Shown in pieces: positions 18,607 through 26,259 of a DNA stretch of 64,000 nt (its first letter is position 1; the number at the start of each line of letters is the position of its first letter). The DNA lies in the NCBI RefSeq assembly GCF_009811315.1, contig NZ_BLID01000010.1, positions 70,711-134,710 of the forward strand. Reading direction: 5' to 3'. Below the pieces are notes generated by a model. It had not been told where the DNA came from, did no database searches, and saw only the letters and a program-made list of their open reading frames with translations. This stretch comes from Vibrio atypicus. Its GTDB lineage: Bacteria; Pseudomonadota; Gammaproteobacteria; Enterobacterales; Vibrionaceae. A program made the translations under genes and the position numbers.

Positions 18607-20604
18607 TTACCAACGCTTTCTTCGACCTATCTGAACTTTCTTAACTGCTGCGACCCGATGGTGTGATACCTGTTGAGGAATGATCGGTCGTTCCGCTTCT
18701 AAGAAACGGCCTTGTATGCCCTGTACACCTAATTGCAAAATCGTTTTATGCTCTTGTTTGCTATCAACGCCAACTGCAATCACTTGTGTTTTGAGTCCTG
18801 CACATGCTCCAAGTAAACTGCGTACAAATAGCTGATTCTCGTGTCGCTGATCAATCTGTTTCACTAAGCTACGATGCAATTTTAAGTAATGGATCGGTAA
18901 TTCTTTAAGATAGTGAGTGCTAACAATAGATCGCCCAGCTTGTCCCACCGCTACTTTACAACCTAGACCAGAAATGACCTTTGTGACAGGCCGCATGTAA
19001 TCTAAGTGTTTGACTAAACGAGCTTCTGCGAACTCAAAAATGAGTTGTTTACGTTGTTCTGCTGATAACTGCAATAACTCATCTCGGAACCATTTGAAGT
19101 ACGCCCGATCAGCAAAGGGAACGACGTGCAGATTAATAGAATAACACATTGAATCTTCAGAGACTTTCAAATAACGCAGGATTGTTCGCAATACTGCTTT
19201 ATCAAGTATCATTTCGTAACCAACTGATTCAATGGCTGAATTAAATCGAGAGGCTTTTATCACTCCCTTTTCTGGGTCGTTAATTCTCGCAAAAAGTTCG
19301 CAGTGATCTTTAAATCCTTCTTGCTGTTGATCAAGCAAATAACAAGGCTGTGAAAAAATGTGTAATTTGTCCGGAGTAACAACTTGGTCAAATAGGGTTC
19401 GCCAACGAACACTTCCCCGTTCATCATCCTGACCTATATGTTTCTGGAAACGGCTCCACGTATTAATGCCTTGTAATTGAGCACTCTTTAATGCGGTTTC
19501 TGACTCATCAATAATACGGCCTTGGCTTTCGCCCTCTCGATACATACTGACCCCAATATGCACCCAGCTTTCTTGATCTAAGACTTGTGGTGGCGTAAGA
19601 CGAGCGAGTTGTTTAATGCAGTTTGCCGCGATAACCGATACTTCTTTACTCGATAGACTCGGAGCAAAAATGGCAAAGTCAGAATCGTAATATCGAGACA
19701 AAATCACGTCTGGATAGCGTTGAATCACATTTGTGAGCCCATCTCCGACTTCAACCAAAAAGTCATTGGCCGCTTTTTTACCAAACTCTTCTTTTAGCTG
19801 CTGCCAATCATCAATTCGAATCAATAACACGCCACCATGGGAGCCACTTTCTGAAAGTGCTGCCTCTAATTTACTGTCAAATAAAACACGGTTCGCGGTG
19901 CCCGTTAATTGATCAAGGAAAGTTTGAGTTCGGATAAATGTATCAAAACGACTTCGCTCTTGACGTGCATCCTGAAGCTCTTCAATAAGACGATCTAGCG
20001 CCTCACTCGCCGTAAAAGGCCACTCTTTTTCATCGCCTTTGGCATATTCTTCAACGCGTCCGGCCAAAATCATGCGGCCACGCTCTTCTAGCAACTCTGA
20101 GCCACTTAGCTGTTCTTTCAACCATTTCACACCACGCATCAAACAGAAAATAATCAGCACAACGGCTAAAGTTATTGACCATAACGCCTGCATTGAATAG
20201 CCATAACCAATATAGGGAGGAACGGCTTTAAAACGAATTTCGTAACCATCATTTCGTTCGAGTGTATATGCGACATGGTAAAGGAGCTCAGGATCCACTT
20301 TGGAGGAGGTATCCTTAAAGCGATAAATAGTGCCGTAAGACGAAGCCAACTCCATTTCAACGATATTCGATGCTTGCAGCATTTTAGGCATCCAGCGCTG
20401 CAAAGAGTAAGCGGCATCAGGATCTTCCATTTCCTTATCAACGACATTGACAATACCTTGTAGAGAATGATCAAGGTACTCTTGCCCTAAACGTTTAAAA
20501 GAGAGGGTTCCACCAAGAAAGAGGATAAACATTGCAATGATCACAATCATAGTGACAAAAGCGATGAGTCTGGTGCTTAATTTTAAGGTAGGGGTATACC
20601 TCAT
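18607..20604 (-). CDS. csrD: CsrD (MshH), degenerate GGDEF-EAL RNA-decay regulator
   Basis: A 665-residue membrane protein. It has a first helix at about 13-38, an extracytoplasmic region, a second helix at about 142-158, a HAMP-like linker, a GGDEF-fold domain (about 230-345) and an EAL-fold domain (about 400-640). Both signature motifs are lost: RYYDSDF stands where RxGGDEF is expected (about 304-310) and CELF where ExLxR-type EAL residues are expected. That is characteristic of CsrD, which in E. coli promotes RNase E-dependent decay of the CsrB/C RNAs rather than making or breaking c-di-GMP. In Vibrio the same gene heads the MSHA locus as mshH. I use the ATG at 20604; a TTG at 20631 is in frame. 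Confidence 0.9.
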   Translation of the reverse strand: MRYTPTLKLSTRLIAFVTMIVIIAMFILFLGGTLSFKRLGQEYLDHSLQGIVNVVDKEMEDPDAAYSLQRWMPKMLQASNIVEMELASSYGTIYRFKDTSSKVDPELLYHVAYTLERNDGYEIRFKAVPPYIGYGYSMQALWSITLAVVLIIFCLMRGVKWLKEQLSGSELLEERGRMILAGRVEEYAKGDEKEWPFTASEALDRLIEELQDARQERSRFDTFIRTQTFLDQLTGTANRVLFDSKLEAALSESGSHGGVLLIRIDDWQQLKEEFGKKAANDFLVEVGDGLTNVIQRYPDVILSRYYDSDFAIFAPSLSSKEVSVIAANCIKQLARLTPPQVLDQESWVHIGVSMYREGESQGRIIDESETALKSAQLQGINTWSRFQKHIGQDDERGSVRWRTLFDQVVTPDKLHIFSQPCYLLDQQQEGFKDHCELFARINDPEKGVIKASRFNSAIESVGYEMILDKAVLRTILRYLKVSEDSMCYSINLHVVPFADRAYFKWFRDELLQLSAEQRKQLIFEFAEARLVKHLDYMRPVTKVISGLGCKVAVGQAGRSIVSTHYLKELPIHYLKLHRSLVKQIDQRHENQLFVRSLLGACAGLKTQVIAVGVDSKQEHKTILQLGVQGIQGRFLEAERPIIPQQVSHHRVAAVKKVQIGRRKRW

Positions 20605-20734
20605 AGCTAGAGAATTCCTTTTCTGATTCAAGCAGAACTATACAACACTACAACCCATATAAACAAAATGCTAAGTTACGCTTTTAAACGTTCTATTTAA
20701 TACTAATGGGTTAATCAATTACTCTAACTATATA

Positions 20735-20763
20735 AAAAAGCCGCGAAAATCGCGGCTTTTTTT
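20735..20763. terminator. Rho-independent terminator behind ssb
   Basis: Stem AAAAGCCGCGA/TCGCGGCTTTT around an AAA loop, flanked by A-run and T-run, so it can work on both strands. It lies 14 bases beyond the ssb stop and 130 bases before the csrD start. It separates ssb transcription from the msh locus. Confidence 0.88.
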
Positions 20764-20776
20764 CAGTAATATCAGC

Positions 20777-21319
20777 TTAGAATGGGATGTCGTCATCAAA
20801 ATCCATTGGCGGCTCATTATACTGAGGCTGTGCTTGCTGCTGTTGAGGCTGAGAATACTGCTGTTGTGCAGGTTGTTGATTCTGCTGCGCTGGCTGTTGT
20901 GGCTGCCCCCAACCTTGCTGCTGTTGCTGAGGTTGGCCCATACCTTGACCAGGAGCGCCACCTTGAGCACGGCCGCCTAGCATTTGCATTACGCCATTAA
21001 AACCTTGTACCACAACTTCCGTTGTGTAACGGTCTTGACCGCTTTGATCTTGCCATTTACGAGTCTGGAGTTGACCTTCAACGTAAACTTGAGAACCTTT
21101 ACGTAGGTACTCACCCGCTACTTCCGCAAGCTTGCCAAACAGAGCAACACGGTGCCATTCTGTTTTTTCACGCTGCTCGCCAGTTGCTTTGTCACGCCAT
21201 GATTCAGACGTTGCGATGGTAATATTGGCAACCGCACCACCATTCGGCATATAACGTACTTCCGGATCTGACCCCAGATTACCGACTAAAATAACTTTGT
21301 TTACTCCACGGCTAGCCAT
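20777..21319 (-). CDS. ssb: Single-stranded DNA-binding protein SSB
   Basis: A 180-residue SSB that coats single-stranded DNA as a tetramer in replication, repair and recombination. The OB-fold domain occupies about residues 1-115 (NKVILVGNLGSDPEVRYMPN near the start). A flexible linker very rich in Gln, Pro and Gly follows (about 115-165), and the acidic partner-binding tip DFDDDIPF is intact. Its divergent neighbour is qstR rather than uvrA, because qstR and galU lie between ssb and uvrA. No SOS box is visible in its promoter region. Confidence 0.98.
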   Translation of the reverse strand: MASRGVNKVILVGNLGSDPEVRYMPNGGAVANITIATSESWRDKATGEQREKTEWHRVALFGKLAEVAGEYLRKGSQVYVEGQLQTRKWQDQSGQDRYTTEVVVQGFNGVMQMLGGRAQGGAPGQGMGQPQQQQQGWGQPQQPAQQNQQPAQQQYSQPQQQQAQPQYNEPPMDFDDDIPF

Positions 21320-21363
21320 GTTTCGCTCCGTCTAAAATTTGTGAATTAATGAAATAGCGCAAT

Positions 21364-21391
21364 AGCATAGCATGCTTTGCTTGCGTGACAA
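21364..21391 (-). promoter_or_regulatory. Probable ssb promoter
   Basis: On the minus strand TTGTCA (21386-21391) is followed after 16 bases by TATGCT (21364-21369), about 40 bases upstream of the ssb start. The region contains a small inverted repeat (AGCAtAGCATGCT). No CTGT-N8-ACAG match is seen. The rest of this 276-base gap towards qstR is AT-rich with no further clear motif. Confidence 0.55.
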
Positions 21392-21595
21392 ATTTCTCTA
21401 TCAACAATGTATTCTCTTGCTTCTTCCTCATATCGAACACAATAATTTTTACGAGAAAAATCAAATATTACTCGGGGTGAGAGATTAGTAAATTACCAAC
21501 CAGTATGAAACTAAACGCAATCATTACACCTAGGTTAGCACTAACAAAAATTTTTCTTCACTCTAGCATTTTTAGTAACAAATGTAGGGATATAC

Positions 21596-22243
21596 ATGAT
21601 GAAAAATAGTTATACACGAACCATTCACTTTCTATCTGACAACAAAGCAAAAGCTCACCCGCTGGTCAAAGCAATTGAAAAGACGTTAGATATACAAATT
21701 CCCTACATCGAACCTGACGATTTAATGCTAGCTTTACAGCGCAATAAACACCGAATATTAATGGTAGATCACAGCGACTATTGCCGCCTAAACAGCAAGA
21801 TTCGCGACCTTCCTCTCGCTAATAAAGTCTTCGAAACCATCATTATAAATGTGGAGTGTCGTCTCACCACTGATGAGATACTTACCTTTGGTCACTTGAA
21901 AGGACTATTTTATAAAAAAGACAACATTGAAGAGATTGCCAAAGGTTGCTGTGAAATTATCAACGGAGAAAATTGGCTTCCACGTAAAGTTTCCGCCCAA
22001 CTTCTTTATCATTATCGCAATATTGTTGAAGCTCAGTCGACACCAGCTACCGTCGATCTTACAACCCGTGAAATCCATATTTTACGTAGCCTGATGACCG
22101 GAGCATCCAACAGTCAAATCGCTGAAGACCAATTCATTAGTGAGTTTACTGTGAAGTCCCACCTTTATCAGATTTTCAAAAAACTGTGTGTGAAAAATCG
22201 AGTCCAGGCAACCGCTTGGGCTAAGCAACACCTATTGTCTTAA
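21596..22243 (+). CDS. qstR: LuxR-type regulator, QstR-like
   Basis: A 215-residue transcription factor. The N-terminal 130 residues resemble a receiver fold but lack an obvious phosphorylatable Asp pocket. The C-terminus (about 148-213) is a LuxR/FixJ helix-turn-helix (LTTREIHILRSLMTGASNSQIA, then FTVKSHLYQIFKKL). The order ssb-this gene-galU-uvrA matches the V. cholerae locus of QstR, which connects HapR quorum sensing and TfoX/chitin signals to DNA-uptake genes and type VI secretion. The same fold class includes VpsT and CsgD, but context favours QstR. GGG at suitable spacing precedes the first of two adjacent ATGs. Confidence 0.78.
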   Translation: MMKNSYTRTIHFLSDNKAKAHPLVKAIEKTLDIQIPYIEPDDLMLALQRNKHRILMVDHSDYCRLNSKIRDLPLANKVFETIIINVECRLTTDEILTFGHLKGLFYKKDNIEEIAKGCCEIINGENWLPRKVSAQLLYHYRNIVEAQSTPATVDLTTREIHILRSLMTGASNSQIAEDQFISEFTVKSHLYQIFKKLCVKNRVQATAWAKQHLLS

Positions 22244-22270
22244 TTATTGTACGTCAGTACAAATTCTGAA

Positions 22271-22307
22271 CTTTTGGTGGATAGGTTCATTACCTATTCA
22301 CCTAAAG
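22271..22307. other. Long hairpin between qstR and galU
   Basis: A 37-base near-perfect inverted repeat. GGTGGATAGGT (22276-22286) pairs with ACCTATTCACC (22292-22302) including one G-T pair, around the loop TCATT. Past one T-T mismatch the stem extends by CTTT/AAAG. No T-run follows, so it is not a canonical terminator. It lies 28 bases after the qstR stop and 53 bases before the galU start. A small stem TTGTAC/GTACAA precedes it at 22247-22262. Confidence 0.7.
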
Positions 22308-22359
22308 CATGGTATTGTCGCGTCAGTCAAAATCAATAACAGAAATTATAGGGTTCAAC

Positions 22360-23235
22360 ATGATTAAAAAGTGTCTTTTCCCGGCAGCAGGCTACGGTAC
22401 ACGTTTTTTACCAGCAACAAAGTCTATGCCTAAAGAGATGATGCCAGTGGTCAATAAACCACTGATAGAATATGGCGTAGAAGAAGCTATCCAAGCTGGT
22501 ATGGATGGAATGTGTATCGTAACAGGTCGCGGTAAGCACTCCATCATGGACCATTTCGATAAGAACTACGAACTTGAGCACCAAATCAGCGGTACCAATA
22601 AAGAAGAACTGTTGGTGGATATCCGTGACATCATTGAGAGTGCTAACTTTACTTACATTCGTCAGCGTGAAATGAAAGGTTTAGGCCATGCAATCCTCAC
22701 AGGGCGCGAACTGATCGGTGATGAACCTTTTGCGGTCGTACTTGCTGATGACCTTTGTGTAAACGAGCAAGAAGGCGTACTTGCGCAGATGGTTGCTCTA
22801 TTTAAACAGTTCCGCTGTTCAATTGTCGCAGTGCAAGAAGTACCAGAAGATGAGACCCATAAATATGGCGTGATTTCTGGTGAAATGATCAAAGATGACA
22901 TTTTCCGTGTCGACGATATGGTTGAGAAGCCAGAACCAGGCACTGCGCCTAGTAATCTTGCCATTATTGGTCGCTACATCTTAACCCCAGATATTTTTGA
23001 ATTGATCGAAAATACTGAGCCAGGCAAAGGTGGTGAAATCCAGATTACTGATGCACTTTTAAAACAAGCAAAAGCAGGCTGCGTATTAGCGTATAAATTT
23101 AAAGGCCAACGCTTTGATTGTGGTAGCGTCGAAGGCTACATCGAAGCGACTAACTACTGTTTCGAGAACCTTTACTTAAAAGACTCGAAAAAATCTGAGC
23201 TTGGTAAGCAAAAAACGACTAAAGAAGAAGCCTAA
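22360..23235 (+). CDS. galU: UTP-glucose-1-phosphate uridylyltransferase
   Basis: A 291-residue enzyme that makes UDP-glucose from UTP and glucose-1-phosphate, feeding LPS, capsule and exopolysaccharide synthesis. The N-terminal nucleotide-binding signature FPAAGYGTRFLPATKSMPKE is followed by the conserved KPLIEYGVEEA. The length is close to that of other bacterial GalU proteins. The open frame extends upstream to 22309, but homologues start MIKKCLFPAAG, so the ATG at 22360 (GGG seven bases upstream) is used. A terminator follows. Confidence 0.96.
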   Translation: MIKKCLFPAAGYGTRFLPATKSMPKEMMPVVNKPLIEYGVEEAIQAGMDGMCIVTGRGKHSIMDHFDKNYELEHQISGTNKEELLVDIRDIIESANFTYIRQREMKGLGHAILTGRELIGDEPFAVVLADDLCVNEQEGVLAQMVALFKQFRCSIVAVQEVPEDETHKYGVISGEMIKDDIFRVDDMVEKPEPGTAPSNLAIIGRYILTPDIFELIENTEPGKGGEIQITDALLKQAKAGCVLAYKFKGQRFDCGSVEGYIEATNYCFENLYLKDSKKSELGKQKTTKEEA

Positions 23236-23252
23236 TCACTTCTCTCAACTTC

Positions 23253-23282
23253 AAAAGGCAGCTTAACTAAGCTGCCTTTTTA
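23253..23282 (+). terminator. galU terminator
   Basis: Stem AAAAGGCAGCTTA/TAAGCTGCCTTTT with a short loop, 18 bases after the galU stop. Its T-run abuts the LexA-like box of uvrA. Confidence 0.88.
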
Positions 23283-23300
23283 CTGTTTTTTTATCCAGTA
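23281..23300 (+). promoter_or_regulatory. LexA (SOS) box of uvrA
   Basis: TACTGTTTTTTTATCCAGTA is a 20-base match to the gammaproteobacterial SOS box TACTGT-N8-ACAGTA with one mismatch (CCAG for ACAG). It lies 68 bases upstream of the uvrA start. uvrA is a classic LexA target in E. coli. The sequence supports SOS induction here even though the divergent partner is no longer ssb. Confidence 0.8.
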
Positions 23301-23367
23301 TTTTCTTTGAACATTTCTCACACTATGTAATACTTAGTCGACTAAAATTTTACATTGAGTGATGAGA

Positions 23368-26190
23368 ATGGATCAGATAGAAATTCGTGGTGCCCGCACC
23401 CACAACTTGAAAGACATCAATCTAACAATTCCTCGCGATAAGTTGATTGTGATTACCGGTTTATCTGGTTCAGGAAAATCCTCTCTTGCCTTTGATACCC
23501 TCTATGCAGAGGGACAACGTCGTTATGTAGAGTCGCTATCTGCCTACGCACGCCAATTCTTGTCTTTAATGGAAAAGCCAGATGTAGACCACATTGAAGG
23601 TCTGTCACCTGCTATCTCGATTGAGCAAAAATCTACATCGCACAACCCTCGCTCAACAGTCGGTACCATTACTGAAGTGTATGATTACCTACGTCTTTTG
23701 TACGCACGAGTTGGTGAGCCTCGCTGCCCTGAACACCATACTCCGCTAGCCGCGCAAACCATCTCGCAAATGGTAGACAAAGTGCTAGAGCTGCCAGAAG
23801 GTGAAAAAATGATGCTGCTAGCCCCTATCGTCAAGGAGCGTAAAGGTGAGCATGTTAAAACATTAGAAAATCTCGCCGCACAAGGTTTTATTCGTGCTCG
23901 TATTGATGGAGAAACATGTGATCTTTCCGATCCACCGACTCTAGAACTGCATAAAAAGCACACCATTGAAGTGGTTGTCGATCGTTTTAAGGTGCGAAAA
24001 GACCTACAGCAGCGTCTTGCAGAATCGTTCGAAACAACACTAGAGCTTTCTGGTGGTATTGCAGTTGTCGCGCCGATGGATGGCGATGGCGAAGAGATAA
24101 TTTTCTCCGCTAACTTCGCCTGCCCAATTTGTGGTTACAGTATGCAAGAGTTAGAGCCGCGCCTCTTCTCATTCAATAACCCTGCTGGTGCTTGCCACAC
24201 TTGTGACGGCTTAGGTGTTCAGCAATATTTTGACCCAGCCAGAGTCATTTTAGATGATTATTTAAGCTTGGCTGCGGGAGCTATCCGCGGCTGGGATCAG
24301 AAAAACTACTACTATTTCCAAATGCTTTCATCACTGGCTGAGCACTATGGTTTCGATTTACACGCACCGTTTAAGTCTTTGCCGAAAAAGACCCGCGACA
24401 TTATTTTAAGCGGCTCTGGCAGAACAGAAGTTGAGTTTAAATACATCAATGATCGCGGTGACATTCGAGTTAAACGTCACCCATTTGAAGGCATTCTTAA
24501 TACATTAGAACGTCGTTACCGTGATACCGAATCCAACGCCGTTCGTGAAGATCTTGCCAAATATATTTCCACTAAAACATGTTCAAGTTGTGATGGAAGC
24601 CGTTTACGCCTAGAAGCCCGAAATGTCTTCATTGGCGATACAACATTGCCTGAAATCGTTGAGTTGAGCATTGCAGATGCTTTGGCCTTTTTTGCTTCAC
24701 TGAAGCTTGATGGCCAACGAGGTCAAATCGCTGAAAAAGTGATGAAAGAGATCAATGATCGACTGCAGTTCCTCGTCAACGTAGGCCTAAACTACCTAAA
24801 CTTATCTCGCAGTGCTGAAACCTTATCTGGTGGTGAAGCTCAACGTATTCGCCTAGCGAGTCAAATTGGCGCGGGACTGGTTGGTGTCATGTATGTACTT
24901 GATGAGCCATCGATTGGCCTTCACCAACGTGATAACGAACGCCTATTAAAGACTCTGACCCATTTACGTGATTTAGGTAATACTGTACTCGTCGTTGAGC
25001 ATGATGAAGATGCGATTCGCATGGCCGATCATGTCATAGATATAGGCCCTGGAGCAGGTGTACATGGTGGCTCCGTGGTCGCGGAAGGCACGATGGAAGA
25101 TATCCTAAATAGCCCAGACTCTTTGACTGGCCAGTATCTCAGCGGAGCAAAAGAGATTGCCGTTCCGACAGAACGTACGGCTAAAGATCCAAAGAAAATC
25201 GTCGAACTTATTGGCGCGACAGGAAACAACCTTAAAGAAGTCACGCTAGAGCTACCTGTTGGTCTATTTAGCTGTATTACCGGGGTATCCGGTTCCGGTA
25301 AGTCCACCTTGATCAATGATACTTTCTTTAAGATAGCTCACACAGAACTTAATGGCGCAACCACCGCCGTACCGGCACCATACAATAAAATTAAAGGCTT
25401 AGAGCACTTTGATAAGGTGATCGATATCGATCAAAGCCCAATAGGCCGAACGCCACGCTCCAACCCTGCTACTTATACCGGAATTTTCACTCCAATTCGT
25501 GAACTGTTTGCTGGCACTCAAGAGTCTCGTTCACGCGGTTATAAACCAGGTCGATTTAGTTTCAATGTCCGTGGTGGACGCTGTGAAGCATGTCAGGGTG
25601 ATGGGGTAATTAAAGTTGAAATGCACTTCTTACCTGATGTCTATGTGCCATGTGATTCTTGTAAAGGTAAACGTTATAACCGCGAAACACTGGAAGTTCG
25701 CTACAAAGGCAAAACCATCGATGAAGTGCTAGAGATGACGGTAGAAGATGCACGTGCGTTCTTTGAACCCGTACCTGTCATTGCGCGCAAACTGCAAACT
25801 TTGATGGATGTAGGGCTATCCTATATTCGTTTAGGCCAAGCGGCGACAACTCTATCGGGTGGTGAAGCTCAACGTGTCAAACTAGCACGAGAACTATCAA
25901 AACGCGATACAGGTAAAACGCTGTATATCTTAGATGAACCGACGACAGGCCTGCATTTCCATGACATCCAACAACTGCTAACTGTCTTGCATCGCCTGCG
26001 CGATCACGGCAATACGGTTGTTGTCATTGAGCATAATCTCGATGTAGTCAAAACCGCCGACTGGATTGTTGATCTTGGACCTGAAGGGGGACAAGGTGGA
26101 GGTGAAATCGTCGCACAAGGTACACCAGAGGATGTGGCCCAAGTCGAAGGATCGCATACCGCACGTTTCCTTAAGCCTATGTTAAAATAA
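23368..26190 (+). CDS. uvrA: UvrABC excision nuclease subunit A
   Basis: A 940-residue damage-recognition ATPase of nucleotide excision repair, the same length as E. coli UvrA. It has two ABC modules. The first Walker A is GLSGSGKSS (31-39) and the second GVSGSGKST (about 640). ABC signatures are LSGGEAQRIRLASQIG and LSGGEAQRVKLAREL. Zinc-binding Cys pairs occur near CPICGYSM/CHTCDG and CEACQGDG/CDSCKGK. The ATG at 23368 (MDQIEIRGARTHNL) fits homologues; a GTG three codons upstream is also in frame. It has its own SOS-box promoter and its own terminator. Confidence 0.98.
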   Translation: MDQIEIRGARTHNLKDINLTIPRDKLIVITGLSGSGKSSLAFDTLYAEGQRRYVESLSAYARQFLSLMEKPDVDHIEGLSPAISIEQKSTSHNPRSTVGTITEVYDYLRLLYARVGEPRCPEHHTPLAAQTISQMVDKVLELPEGEKMMLLAPIVKERKGEHVKTLENLAAQGFIRARIDGETCDLSDPPTLELHKKHTIEVVVDRFKVRKDLQQRLAESFETTLELSGGIAVVAPMDGDGEEIIFSANFACPICGYSMQELEPRLFSFNNPAGACHTCDGLGVQQYFDPARVILDDYLSLAAGAIRGWDQKNYYYFQMLSSLAEHYGFDLHAPFKSLPKKTRDIILSGSGRTEVEFKYINDRGDIRVKRHPFEGILNTLERRYRDTESNAVREDLAKYISTKTCSSCDGSRLRLEARNVFIGDTTLPEIVELSIADALAFFASLKLDGQRGQIAEKVMKEINDRLQFLVNVGLNYLNLSRSAETLSGGEAQRIRLASQIGAGLVGVMYVLDEPSIGLHQRDNERLLKTLTHLRDLGNTVLVVEHDEDAIRMADHVIDIGPGAGVHGGSVVAEGTMEDILNSPDSLTGQYLSGAKEIAVPTERTAKDPKKIVELIGATGNNLKEVTLELPVGLFSCITGVSGSGKSTLINDTFFKIAHTELNGATTAVPAPYNKIKGLEHFDKVIDIDQSPIGRTPRSNPATYTGIFTPIRELFAGTQESRSRGYKPGRFSFNVRGGRCEACQGDGVIKVEMHFLPDVYVPCDSCKGKRYNRETLEVRYKGKTIDEVLEMTVEDARAFFEPVPVIARKLQTLMDVGLSYIRLGQAATTLSGGEAQRVKLARELSKRDTGKTLYILDEPTTGLHFHDIQQLLTVLHRLRDHGNTVVVIEHNLDVVKTADWIVDLGPEGGQGGGEIVAQGTPEDVAQVEGSHTARFLKPMLK

Positions 26191-26208
26191 CAAATAATAG
26201 TAAAGTAA

Positions 26209-26245
26209 GCAGGCCAGTGCGATTTCTCACTGGTCTGTTTTTATT
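26209..26245 (+). terminator. uvrA terminator
   Basis: Stem AGGCCAGTG/CACTGGTCT (one G-T pair) with an 8-base loop, followed by GTTTTTATT. It sits 20 bases after the uvrA stop and 15 before the pglL start. Confidence 0.85.
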
Positions 26246-26259
26246 AGGGTTATTCAATC

